Below are positions 36,498 to 44,359 of a stretch of 64,000 bases of DNA, piece by piece (the first letter of the stretch is position 1; every line of letters starts with the position of its first letter). The translations under genes and the position numbers were made by a program. The notes under the pieces are model-generated. The model searched no databases, was not told the DNA's origin, and worked only from the letters and a program-made list of their open reading frames with translations. This DNA comes from Pelomonas sp047654805. Lineage in GTDB: Bacteria > Pseudomonadota > Gammaproteobacteria > Burkholderiales > Burkholderiaceae_C. Location: the NCBI RefSeq assembly GCF_047654805.1, contig NZ_JASGIV010000001.1, positions 3,162,001 through 3,226,000 on the forward strand, given 5' to 3'.

Positions 36498-38186
36498 TCA
36501 GCCGCCGGGCTCCGCATCCATTGGCAGCATCAGGTCCACCTCATCGCTGCGCAGCCCGGCCTCGAAGAGATCACGAGCCACGCCGAAGAGCATCAGCAAA
36601 TCGCGAAAGGCCGGCAGCTCGAAGCGGGGCACCCCCGGGCCGCCCCCCTGCGCCAGCAATCGCTGCAACATCCTCATGGTGGCCTCTGGATCGGGCCAGA
36701 GCACCTGCAGGTGCGCGATGACGCTGGGGCAACCATCCAGCCGGCGCCCTTGCGACAGCGTCTGCGCCCACTGCGGCGCAGGCGCGCCAAAGCGCTGCTC
36801 GTACAGCCGCGCCTGTTCGGCGAAAACCTCGGCATCACCCCCTTGCTGGCTGAGCTCCATCAGCAGCAGATGAGGCATGGCTCCAGCGTGGCCACGAGCC
36901 GTCCGCGCGGCCAACAGGTCCGCTGCCGCCTCGTGCTGGCCCAGCAACTGCAGGAAATCGACCTGCTGCTGAAGGTCCAGCAGTTCATCGGCGATGGTCA
37001 GTTCGCTGGACAGCAGCGGCGCGGCTGCGGCTTGCGCCGGCAGCGGCTGCGTGGCGGCCTGCACAGGCGGCGCAGCGTGCTCGAGCGGCGGCGCCGGCGG
37101 CCAGGGCATGGGCCGAGGCTGGGGGCGTGTGATCTGGTGCGGGCTGTCTTCCGGCAAAGGCACGGTCGCGCCTGCAACGGCAGGCGCAATGCCAGGCACC
37201 GGCGCGACGCTCGGCAGGCCAGCGCCTTCGGCCGCATGCAGGGCACGCCAGTAGGCCAGCTCGCTGCGCGCACGCTGGTCGCGCCAGCGGCTGATGTAGA
37301 AGGCCGCGGCGCCCGCAAACAGGCTCATGGCCAGCGTCAGCACCCACGTCATGGGATCCCGGTAGGGCGAGGTCCGCGCACTGCGCACGGCGGCCGGCGC
37401 GGGCACGGCGGCCGACGCGGCGGGCCGCACCTGCGCCGGGATGGCCGCGGAGGCGGCCTGCGCCTCGGCCTGTTGGCGCGCCAGCAGCTCCGTACGCAAC
37501 TGAGCGACAGTCTCCTCAAGCTGGCTGATCTGGGCCTCGAGGTCTGGCGGCGGCGAGTTCTCCGGCGTGCTGGCCGCCGGCTTCTCAGGCCGGGATGGTG
37601 CCGCGGCCAGCACCTCGGGGCGGTCCAGCGTGAGACGAGGTCCTGCCGGCCGCGGCTTGACTCGCTGGTGCGGCTTGGGCGGCGCAGGGGGCGCGTCGGT
37701 CTGCGGCCGAGGCGGTACCACCTCCGCGATAGCGGGCTGCGGCACGAACACGGATATCGGCGGCAGGGGCTGCGACGCGGCCACCACCTGGGTCGGCGGG
37801 TCGACGAAGACGTTGAACTCGCGCGTCAGACGCAGCGGGCAGCCCAGGGCCAGCGTGATGCGCAGCGTGGGCTCGTCGATGCGAGCCTGGCTCTGCAGGC
37901 GGATGTACTGCTGCCCAGGCTCTCCCTCGATGCGCAGCTGCAGCAGCCCGGCCGGCACGCGCGCCTCGCCCGCAGACACCTCGGCGCGCAGGCAGGAGTC
38001 GGTGAGCTGCTCACCCTCCGCCAATGCCAGAGGGACGCTGACATCCAGCGGCTTGCCGAGCGCCGAATGGAGGTTCGGCCGGCCCACGCCGAGCGCCTCG
38101 GCTTCCTCAGGAGGCAGGGCGAGCAGCAGTGCCAAGGCGGGTGTGAGGGCACCCAGCAACGTCGGGCGCAGGGCCGTGATGGGCAT
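36498..38186 (-). CDS. FimV-like peptidoglycan-binding/TPR membrane protein
   Basis: A 562-residue protein. A signal-like N-terminus (LLGALTPALALLLALPPEEAEA) leads into the FimV N-terminal motif ALGVGRPNLHSALGKPLDVSVPL. A Pro/Ala-rich linker is followed by a coiled coil (LEAQISQLEETVAQLRTELLA), a membrane helix (MTWVLTLAMSLFAGAAAFYISRW), and a cytoplasmic C-terminal part with EVDLML. FimV-type proteins organise type IV pili, polarity and secretion. It is shorter than Pseudomonas FimV (about 920) and has no clear LysM, so I keep it as FimV-like. ATG 38,186 was chosen because reading frames upstream are antisense to the Crp gene. Confidence 0.78.
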   Translation of the reverse strand: MPITALRPTLLGALTPALALLLALPPEEAEALGVGRPNLHSALGKPLDVSVPLALAEGEQLTDSCLRAEVSAGEARVPAGLLQLRIEGEPGQQYIRLQSQARIDEPTLRITLALGCPLRLTREFNVFVDPPTQVVAASQPLPPISVFVPQPAIAEVVPPRPQTDAPPAPPKPHQRVKPRPAGPRLTLDRPEVLAAAPSRPEKPAASTPENSPPPDLEAQISQLEETVAQLRTELLARQQAEAQAASAAIPAQVRPAASAAVPAPAAVRSARTSPYRDPMTWVLTLAMSLFAGAAAFYISRWRDQRARSELAYWRALHAAEGAGLPSVAPVPGIAPAVAGATVPLPEDSPHQITRPQPRPMPWPPAPPLEHAAPPVQAATQPLPAQAAAAPLLSSELTIADELLDLQQQVDFLQLLGQHEAAADLLAARTARGHAGAMPHLLLMELSQQGGDAEVFAEQARLYEQRFGAPAPQWAQTLSQGRRLDGCPSVIAHLQVLWPDPEATMRMLQRLLAQGGGPGVPRFELPAFRDLLMLFGVARDLFEAGLRSDEVDLMLPMDAEPGG

Positions 38187-38267
38187 TGACTGCAGGCAGC
38201 TGGCGATGCGGTTGAACGAGGGGTTGGAGACAGCGCGGATCACTCTAGCATGGGGGCATCCACCGCC

Positions 38268-38287
38268 GCCCCCGTCTTCCGGGGGGC
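38268..38287. other. GC hairpin in the FimV/Crp divergent region
   Basis: GCCCCC-GTCTTCCG-GGGGGC lies upstream of the Crp-type regulator, preceded by TGGGGGCATC. It resembles the hairpin at 8,723 and may be a variant copy of the same repeat family. Confidence 0.35.
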
Positions 38288-38300
38288 CACGGACGGCACA

Positions 38301-39029
38301 ATGCGCCAAGCCATGAACGCACTCAGCCTCACCCCCGCCGAACGCCAGCAGATCGACCAGGGCGCCTGGTTCGCCAAGCTGTCCGAGCCCCTGCGCAACG
38401 ACATCCTGCAGCGAGCCTTCGTGCGCCGTCTGGCGGACGAGACCATGCTGTCCCATCGCGGCGAGCCTGCGGAAGAATGGTGCGGTGTCGCCAAGGGCGC
38501 GGTGCGAGTCAGCTCCGTGTCGCTCGCGGGCAAGCAGATCTCGCTGACCTATGTCGAGCCGGGCACCTGGTTCGGTGACATTGCCCTCTTCGATGGCCTG
38601 CCCCGCACCCACGACGCCTATGCCCATGGCGACACCACGCTGCTGTGCGTGCGCAAGTCCGATTTCCGCGCGCTGCTGCAGGCCCATTCCGAGCTCTACG
38701 ACGCACTGCTGCGCCTGAACTGCCGCCGCCTGCGCCTGATGTTCGACATGATCGAGGACCTCAACACCCGGCCGCTCGCGGCTCGGCTGGCAAAGCAGGT
38801 GCTGTTGCTGGCTCGCTCCTACGGCGTGCAGGAAGGCCAGGGCGACGAGGCCGTGACCCGCATCGGACTGCAGCTCGCCCAGGAAGACCTGGCCCAGTTG
38901 CTCGGAGCCTCGCGCCAGCGCGTCAACCAGGAGTTGAAGGCCTTCGAGCGCGAGGGCGCCGTGCGCGTGGAGCCCACCCGGCTGGTTGTGGTCAGCCGCG
39001 ACAAGCTGCTCGCCGCCGCTGCGCGTTGA
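38301..39029 (+). CDS. Crp/Fnr-family transcription regulator
   Basis: A 242-residue regulator (or 238 from ATG 38,313). The cyclic-nucleotide-like beta-roll includes GAVRVSSVSLAGKQISLTYV and EPGTWFGDIALFDGLPRTHDA. The C-terminal helix-turn-helix is DLAQLLGASRQRVNQELKAFE. The four N-terminal Cys of FNR are absent, so it should not sense oxygen through an iron-sulphur cluster. Ligand is unknown. It is divergent from the FimV-like gene. Confidence 0.88.
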   Translation: MRQAMNALSLTPAERQQIDQGAWFAKLSEPLRNDILQRAFVRRLADETMLSHRGEPAEEWCGVAKGAVRVSSVSLAGKQISLTYVEPGTWFGDIALFDGLPRTHDAYAHGDTTLLCVRKSDFRALLQAHSELYDALLRLNCRRLRLMFDMIEDLNTRPLAARLAKQVLLLARSYGVQEGQGDEAVTRIGLQLAQEDLAQLLGASRQRVNQELKAFEREGAVRVEPTRLVVVSRDKLLAAAAR

Positions 39030-39120
39030 AATTGGCGCACAGGAGACACCCCAGCCAACCCCTGCCTCTCACAATGGAAGGTTCGCGCCCCACAAGACAA
39101 CGCATCGAGCGACGACCTCC

Positions 39121-40194
39121 ATGGAAGCATTCACCGGCACCCGTCCCCTGGCCCAAACGCTGGACACCGCAGCGCTGGAAGCTTGGCTGTCCGCCCATGT
39201 CGGCGGTTTCGCCGGGCCGCTGAGCCTCGAGCAGTTCAAGGGCGGGCAGTCCAACCCGACCTATCTGCTGAAGACGCCGGGCGCCCAGTACGTGATGCGT
39301 AGCAAGCCCGCCCCTGTGGCCAAGCTGCTGCCGTCGGCCCATGCCATCGAGCGGGAATTCCAGGTCATGGGCGCACTGGCAGGCACCGACGTGCCCGTGC
39401 CAGCCATGCTGGCACTGTGCGAGGACGAGGCCGTCATCGGCCGCGCCTTCTACGTCATGGAGTTCATGCCTGGCCGCGTGCTGTGGGACCAGAGCCTGCC
39501 CGGCTTGGGCAACGCCGAGCGCGCAGCCCTGTATGACGAGATGAACCGCGTCATCGCGGCGCTGCACCAGGTGGACTTCAAGGCCCGCGGCCTGGAGAGC
39601 TATGGCAAGCCGGGCAACTACTTCGAGCGTCAGATCGGCCGCTGGAGCAAGCAGTATCTGGCCTCCGTTACCGACCCGAATCCGGCCATGGACGCTCTGC
39701 TGGGATGGCTGCCGGCTCACATCCCGGCATCGGCGCGCGACGAGAGCGAGATCAGCATCGTCCACGGCGACTACCGCATGGACAACGTCGTCTTTCACCC
39801 CACCGAGCCGCGGATCATCGCCGTGCTGGACTGGGAGCTGTCCACGCTGGGCCATCCGCTGGCGGACTTCAGCTACCACTGCATGAGCTGGCACATCAAG
39901 ACATCAGGCGCGGCGCGCGGCCTGGGTGGCAAGAACCTGGCCGAGCTCGGCATCCCCAGCGAGCGCGAGTACGTGCAGCGCTACTGCGAGCGCACCGGCC
40001 GCGCCGACGCGAACGCTGTCATGGCCGACTGGAACTTCTACATGGCCTACAACATGTTCCGCATCGCGGCGATCGTGCAGGGCATCGCCAAGCGAGTGGT
40101 GGACGGTACCGCCTCCAGCGCCCAGGCCCGGGAGACCGCTGCAAGCGCCAGGCCGCTGGCCGAGCTGGCTTGGAGCTTCGCGCAGAAGGCCTGA
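39121..40194 (+). CDS. APH/ACAD10-like phosphotransferase family protein
   Basis: A 357-residue kinase-fold protein. The nucleotide-binding N-lobe has SLEQFKGGQSNPTYLL and YVMRSKP (catalytic-type Lys). The Brenner motif is VHGDYRMDNVVFHP and the DFG-like metal site is AVLDWELSTLGHPLADF. The family is widely found near acyl-CoA dehydrogenases and may phosphorylate hydroxyacyl or small alcohol substrates. It is not an antibiotic-resistance APH by sequence. Start is the ATG at 39,121; no strong ribosome site is seen. Confidence 0.85.
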   Translation: MEAFTGTRPLAQTLDTAALEAWLSAHVGGFAGPLSLEQFKGGQSNPTYLLKTPGAQYVMRSKPAPVAKLLPSAHAIEREFQVMGALAGTDVPVPAMLALCEDEAVIGRAFYVMEFMPGRVLWDQSLPGLGNAERAALYDEMNRVIAALHQVDFKARGLESYGKPGNYFERQIGRWSKQYLASVTDPNPAMDALLGWLPAHIPASARDESEISIVHGDYRMDNVVFHPTEPRIIAVLDWELSTLGHPLADFSYHCMSWHIKTSGAARGLGGKNLAELGIPSEREYVQRYCERTGRADANAVMADWNFYMAYNMFRIAAIVQGIAKRVVDGTASSAQARETAASARPLAELAWSFAQKA

Positions 40195-40207
40195 CGGCCG
40201 CCTCGCC

Positions 40208-40945
40208 TCAGTAAACGTCGCCGGGGCGCGTCGAAGGCGTGAAGGCGATGGATGTCGTGGTCGGCCAGGCGCCAGCGTCGGCCACCCGACCGTTCAGGCG
40301 CATCGCCGCGCGCGCCGCGCATTCGAGCAAACGCACCAGGCCCTGCAACTTGGGCAGATCGGCCTCTCCCATCTCCGTGCGCAAATAGATGTTGCCGCGC
40401 ATGCACATCAGCACGAAGGGATGACCTTCAGGCAACAAGTCCTGGCTGGCCTGCACCAGTGCCTCGCCCAGTTCACCCTCGATCCAGGCACCGGTCAGGT
40501 CCTTGGTCACGCCGACGATGCCATAGCGCTGGCGCAGGATCTGGGACGAGGCGTTGTTGAACTTGGGGAACATCACCAGCCAGCGCATTTCCTCTGGCGT
40601 ATCGGTGTCAACGCGGGTCTTGAGCGTATCGGTGTAAGCCTCGAAAACGGCTCGCTCGAGGTTCTCCATCAACGTGCGGCACAGCACCATGAACTGCAGG
40701 TCTGGATGCAGCCCCACTTCGCAGCGCATGCGCAGCTCGGTACCGGGCAGATAGCTGCGCTGGGACAGCCCCCATTCAATGCGCAGCGGGCCCGGGACGG
40801 CCTGCCGGGCCTCGACGAGGAAGCCCAGGCCGTCACGCGTTTGCGTGAACTCGGCGCCGCGCGCCTCGGCCCAGTCCTGGATCGAGCGCCAGCGCGCTGC
40901 GTTGGCGCGCGCCACGAGCCAGTGCTTGACTTGCTTTACCACCAT
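40208..40945 (-). CDS. Conserved hypothetical protein, 245 residues
   Basis: A soluble protein with a basic N-terminus (VVKQVKHWLVARANAARW) and no signal or membrane helix. I do not recognise a domain. It is rich in Arg/Leu/Glu, and the centre has RWLVMFPKFNNASSQILRQRYG. It is convergent with the phosphotransferase gene and divergent from the glutathione transferase, 40 nt away. Intact frame and codon use like its neighbours argue that it is real. Confidence 0.7.
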   Translation of the reverse strand: MVVKQVKHWLVARANAARWRSIQDWAEARGAEFTQTRDGLGFLVEARQAVPGPLRIEWGLSQRSYLPGTELRMRCEVGLHPDLQFMVLCRTLMENLERAVFEAYTDTLKTRVDTDTPEEMRWLVMFPKFNNASSQILRQRYGIVGVTKDLTGAWIEGELGEALVQASQDLLPEGHPFVLMCMRGNIYLRTEMGEADLPKLQGLVRLLECAARAAMRLNGRVADAGAWPTTTSIAFTPSTRPGDVY

Positions 40946-40985
40946 GAGTCGTGAGAATCGGCCTAATTGCTGACGGAGTCGACGA

Positions 40986-41678
40986 ATGATCGAAGTGTAT
41001 TCATGGCCCACGCCCAACGGCCACAAGGTGCACATCATGCTGGAGGAGTGCGGCCTCGCCTACCGGGTGCATCCCGTGGACATCGGCGCCGGCGAGCAGT
41101 TCGCACCCGGTTTTCTCGCCATCAGCCCCAACAACAAGATTCCCGCCATCACCGACCCCGATGGCCCGGGCGGCAGGCCGATCTCGCTGTTCGAGAGCGG
41201 CGCCATCCTGCTCTACCTTTCCGGCAAGACGGGTCAGCTCCTGCCGGCCGACGTAGCGGCGAAGTATGAGGTGTTGCAGTGGCTGATGTTCCAGATGGGC
41301 AGCGTTGGCCCCATGCTGGGCCAGGCCCACCACTTCCGAATCTATGCACCCGACAAGCTGCCCTATGCCATCCAGCGCTACACCAACGAGGCCCGGCGGC
41401 TCTACGGCGTCATCAATAAGCGGCTGGCCCATTCCACCTACATCGGCGGGCGCGACTACTCCATCGCCGACATCGCGGTCTTCCCCTGGCTGCGCTCCTG
41501 GAAGAACCAGGGAGTGGAGATGGTCGATTACCCACATCTGAAGGGCTGGTTCGACGAGATCGCCATGCGCCCGGCCGTGCAGCGCGGCGTCGCGGTGTTG
41601 GCCGGCGCACGCAAACCACTCACGGACGACAAGGCGCGCGACGTGCTGTTCGGCCAGCGCCAACTCGAACAGCGCTAG
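40986..41678 (+). CDS. Glutathione S-transferase (Ure2p/YghU-like)
   Basis: A 230-residue GST. The thioredoxin-fold N-terminal domain (IEVYSWPTPNGHKVHIMLEECG) has the conserved Pro in PNNKIPAITDP and the glutathione-binding FESGAILLYLSGKTG. The all-alpha C-terminal domain has the N-capping box YSIADIAVFPWLRSW. It resembles YghU/YfcG disulphide-bond oxidoreductases. It likely acts on disulphides or electrophiles with glutathione in the cytoplasm. Confidence 0.92.
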   Translation: MIEVYSWPTPNGHKVHIMLEECGLAYRVHPVDIGAGEQFAPGFLAISPNNKIPAITDPDGPGGRPISLFESGAILLYLSGKTGQLLPADVAAKYEVLQWLMFQMGSVGPMLGQAHHFRIYAPDKLPYAIQRYTNEARRLYGVINKRLAHSTYIGGRDYSIADIAVFPWLRSWKNQGVEMVDYPHLKGWFDEIAMRPAVQRGVAVLAGARKPLTDDKARDVLFGQRQLEQR

Positions 41679-42460
41679 GCCGGCACCAGGCGGAGCTCGC
41701 AATACGCAGGCGGCAGGCCTTGCGTGGCAAGGATCAGCGGCTCGCCGGTAATGGCGGTGGCCGGCACATACATGGCATTGCCGCGGGCATGCGCCAGCGC
41801 ACGCGCCGCGGGCTGGCGGGCAAACGCCAGGACGTCCGGCGCCCCAAGCCCCAGCGAGGCCGCACCCATTGCCGGATCGGCATGAACGCGCAGCTCTGCG
41901 ACCGGGCCGCACGACCGGGGAAGGTGCAGTCCCAGCCGCCCCTCCGCGTCGCTCGCCCCCTCATGCGCACGGCCCTCGCGATCGATCAGCCTGACGCGGG
42001 CCCAGGCCGCAGGCGCGCCGTCAGCCTCCCAGACCAGCAGGCCATAGACACTCGTCGCGCCCGGCGGCGCGCGGCGCGCTGGCGCCCCGAAAAGGCCTAC
42101 ACGGACCAGCCGCGAGCTGCCCAGCACGGTGCCGCCGATGATCTGGCCTACCGGCCGCGCCGACAGCGGCCAGGGTAGGCTCAGGGGCTGGAAGCGCTGC
42201 TGCTCGTCACGCACCACAACGTCGGCAAACGCCTGCACCTGCGGCTCGCGCCATCGCTCAGGCAGATTCGGCCAGAGGTGCAGGCCGGCCGGCGTGACAG
42301 ACGAGCGTCCCAACAGCCGGCCGCCATGGCGCAGCACGAGACTGCATCGCAGGCCGGTCACGACGGGCTTGCCACTGGCCGCATCGACGAAAGCCAGCGA
42401 ATCGCCCGCCGGCAGCGGCAACGGCTCTCGCAGCGACTCGTGCCGCGTCATCACAAGCAT
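41675..42460 (-). CDS. Unrecognised protein after the sox genes, 261 residues
   Basis: GGAGG lies 7 nt before ATG 42,460, so the start is firm. The protein has no signal peptide or membrane helix. The composition is rich in Arg, Pro, Ala and Leu. A central segment (VYGLLVWEADGAPAAWARVRLID then GRAHEGASDAEGRLGLHLP) looks like a carboxypeptidase-regulatory-type beta fold (variable beta sandwich). It stands in the position after soxA, separated by 75 nt, and overlaps the GST stop by 4 nt at the convergent end. Function unknown; it is not SoxB. Confidence 0.7.
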   Translation of the reverse strand: MLVMTRHESLREPLPLPAGDSLAFVDAASGKPVVTGLRCSLVLRHGGRLLGRSSVTPAGLHLWPNLPERWREPQVQAFADVVVRDEQQRFQPLSLPWPLSARPVGQIIGGTVLGSSRLVRVGLFGAPARRAPPGATSVYGLLVWEADGAPAAWARVRLIDREGRAHEGASDAEGRLGLHLPRSCGPVAELRVHADPAMGAASLGLGAPDVLAFARQPAARALAHARGNAMYVPATAITGEPLILATQGLPPAYCELRLVPA

Positions 42461-42535
42461 GGCCCGTCCTCCCCGCCCCGCAATCGGCGGCGAGCCGATC
42501 CTAGGAAGCCGAGGCTGAAGCGGTCACCCTGCGTG

Positions 42536-43267
42536 TTAGGGGCGCACGCCTGGCGGCTGCATGGCCATGCCGGCCGAGCGGCGCGCGAGATAGGTCTGCA
42601 GCGCCAGCAACTCGGCGCTGTCCCAGTCCCAGACGGTGGCGCGCACACCGCTCAGGCAGCCGCGCAAGCGGCGCTGCAGGCTGCCCAGCGACTGCCATTC
42701 CAGGCGATAGACCGGGTAGTCGTCGACATGGGCCTGGGGAATCAGGCTGCCGCCCAGCCGCAGGCCCGCGCGCTCGTCGTGGCATTGGGCGCAGGACAGG
42801 TTAAGCGCACCGATGCGCGTCGTGTAGAGGCGCTGGCCGCGGACAGCGGCCTCATCCAGTTCGATGCCGCGCTGAGGCAGCAGCGGCAGGCCGCGCGACT
42901 GCTGCGCCACCAGCGCGGCTAGCGCGAGCAGTGGCTCTGCTTCGGGCTTCCAGGCCGGCTGATGCTGGTGGCGCACGCGGCAGCGCTGGATGCGACCGGG
43001 CAGATCGAGGATGCCCTGGTCCCAGTCCGGGTAGCGCGCCGCCGCGCCGCGCAGCCGCTCAGGCTCGCCATGGCAGCTGGCGCAGGAGCGGGAGCCTTCC
43101 CTCCACTGCTCGCGGCCCAGGGCCAGCGCGAGCTGGGCCGGATGCTGGTCGTCGTCGGCCTGCAGCGTGCGCAGGGCCGGGCTCATGGTGTCTCGGCCGG
43201 AACGGCGGGAGTCGGGCTCGGCGGCATTCGCAGCCAGTGCCAGTACGAGCAGCAGCCAGGCTTTCAT
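42536..43267 (-). CDS. soxA: Sulphur oxidation c-type cytochrome SoxA (dihaem)
   Basis: A 243-residue periplasmic cytochrome. Signal peptide: MKAWLLLVLALAANA. Two haem sites are present, CASCH (Cys62, Cys65, His66) and CAQCH (Cys159, Cys162, His163), so this is the dihaem type. Cys204 in RGCLSGVRA is the expected cysteine persulphide ligand and active site of SoxAX. With SoxX it couples thiosulphate to the carrier SoxYZ. It starts in an ATGA overlap with soxZ and ends the operon. Confidence 0.9.
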   Translation of the reverse strand: MKAWLLLVLALAANAAEPDSRRSGRDTMSPALRTLQADDDQHPAQLALALGREQWREGSRSCASCHGEPERLRGAAARYPDWDQGILDLPGRIQRCRVRHQHQPAWKPEAEPLLALAALVAQQSRGLPLLPQRGIELDEAAVRGQRLYTTRIGALNLSCAQCHDERAGLRLGGSLIPQAHVDDYPVYRLEWQSLGSLQRRLRGCLSGVRATVWDWDSAELLALQTYLARRSAGMAMQPPGVRP

Positions 43268-43587
43268 GCAACGCTCAGCGGGCGCGTCTCATGATGCTCG
43301 AAGCCGTTGTCACCGCGCCAGACGAAGCTCAGTTGGCCGGACTTGCCGGCCCGCAGCCAAAACGCCAGGTAGGGGTTGGCCGAGACGGCGGCATACAGGT
43401 CGGCAGCGAAAACGAGTTCGCCGTCCAACCGGCACTCGAAGCGGCGCACAAGGTCGCGCGGCAGGCGGATGCCCTCGTCGCTGCTCCGATAGCCCGTCTC
43501 CATCGCATGGGCCACGGTGGCGCGCACCTCGAAGGCCTCGCCGGCCTTGACGCCGACGGGCATGGTGATGACGGCGCGGGTGGCCAT
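43264..43587 (-). CDS. soxZ: Thiosulphate carrier subunit SoxZ
   Basis: A 107-residue immunoglobulin-like protein without signal peptide, as is normal because it is co-exported bound to SoxY. Motifs: AVITMPVGVKAGEAFEVRATVAHAMETGY and the C-terminal LSFVWRGDNGFEHHETRPLSV, typical of SoxZ. It starts at ATG 43,587 in a TGATG overlap with soxY; a GTG one codon earlier is also open. Confidence 0.92.
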   Translation of the reverse strand: MATRAVITMPVGVKAGEAFEVRATVAHAMETGYRSSDEGIRLPRDLVRRFECRLDGELVFAADLYAAVSANPYLAFWLRAGKSGQLSFVWRGDNGFEHHETRPLSVA

Positions 43588-43997
43588 CACGGCTCCACGC
43601 AGGCGGCCAGCGTCACGACGACGTCCACCCCCGCCTGCCAGCAGCGCCCATCCCCCGCCTTGGCGACGGCCACGATGCGCTGGCTACGCGCCAGGCGCAT
43701 GCGCGTACTGAACTCGGGTCTGGGGCTGTCCGCCGCCAAGGTGACGTGCACGACCTCGGGCTCTGGGTTGAGCGGCGTGAAAAGCGCCAGGCCCGTGACC
43801 GCCTCGCTCGCGGCGACCCGCACCGGCACCGCATTGCCGTTCTCCACCAGCTCGGCGATCTCGATCCTCAGCGCGCCGGCCTCGGGTTCCCGGCCAGCCC
43901 AGGCGCGAATGGCGGCGCGCATACCCTCCTCCGTCGCCCTCGCCTCGGGCAACATCGCAAGCGCGGGAGCTGCCATGACGAACTCTCGCCGCTTCAT
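43587..43997 (-). CDS. soxY: Thiosulphate carrier SoxY, with an atypical C-terminus
   Basis: A 136-residue protein with a twin-arginine signal (MKRREFVMAAPALAML) and a SoxY-like beta domain (VPVRVAASEAVTGLALFTPLNPEPEVVHVTL). In canonical SoxY the end is a flexible arm with a GGCGG motif that carries the sulphur on its Cys. Here the end is LAACVEP: a Cys at position 133 is kept but the glycines are not, and three residues follow. The carrier Cys may still work, but access to SoxAX could differ. It overlaps soxX and soxZ. Confidence 0.85.
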   Translation of the reverse strand: MKRREFVMAAPALAMLPEARATEEGMRAAIRAWAGREPEAGALRIEIAELVENGNAVPVRVAASEAVTGLALFTPLNPEPEVVHVTLAADSPRPEFSTRMRLARSQRIVAVAKAGDGRCWQAGVDVVVTLAACVEP

Positions 43998-44359
43998 CGC
44001 TTTGCCAACGTGCCGAGGTAGGCCACGATGTCGTCGAGCTGCTGCTCCGTCAGCACCGCCCTGCCTGCCCAGGCCGGCGCCACGTCTCGCAGGCCGTCTG
44101 TCGCGCGGAACGGCGGCATGACGGTTGCCGGGTTGAAACGGCGCATGTCGGCGATGCGCGAGCGCAGCTCCTTGGGCGATAGCGCCGCCACCGTCTCCAG
44201 CGGTGGTGCGAGATTGCCCTGGTTCGCATCGCCTGCACTGTGCAGCGCATGGCAGAGCAGGCACAGGCTCTGCGTGCGATCCTCCACCAGCGCCCGGCCA
44301 CGCTCGATGTCGCCGGCCTGCGCGCCGGTCATCAGCACAAGCGCCATCAGCGCGCGCAT
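43994..44359 (-). CDS. soxX: Sulphur oxidation c-type cytochrome SoxX
   Basis: A 121-residue monohaem cytochrome. Signal peptide: MRALMALVLMTGAQA. The haem site is CLLCH (Cys33, Cys36, His37), the family QGNLAPPL segment follows, and the distal ligand is Met81 in VMPPF. It is expected to form the SoxAX heterodimer. ATG 44,359 lies in a TGATG overlap with the molybdenum hydroxylase stop. Confidence 0.85.
   Translation of the reverse strand: MRALMALVLMTGAQAGDIERGRALVEDRTQSLCLLCHALHSAGDANQGNLAPPLETVAALSPKELRSRIADMRRFNPATVMPPFRATDGLRDVAPAWAGRAVLTEQQLDDIVAYLGTLAKR

Noticed and set aside
39121..40194. Antibiotic resistance gene (aminoglycoside phosphotransferase)
   Set aside because: The motif set and length match the ACAD10-type phosphotransferases found with fatty-acid genes, not known resistance enzymes.
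42536..44359. Reading the sox genes as a complete thiosulphate-oxidation operon
   Set aside because: soxB and soxCD are not present at either end within the window, so only SoxXYZA can be claimed.
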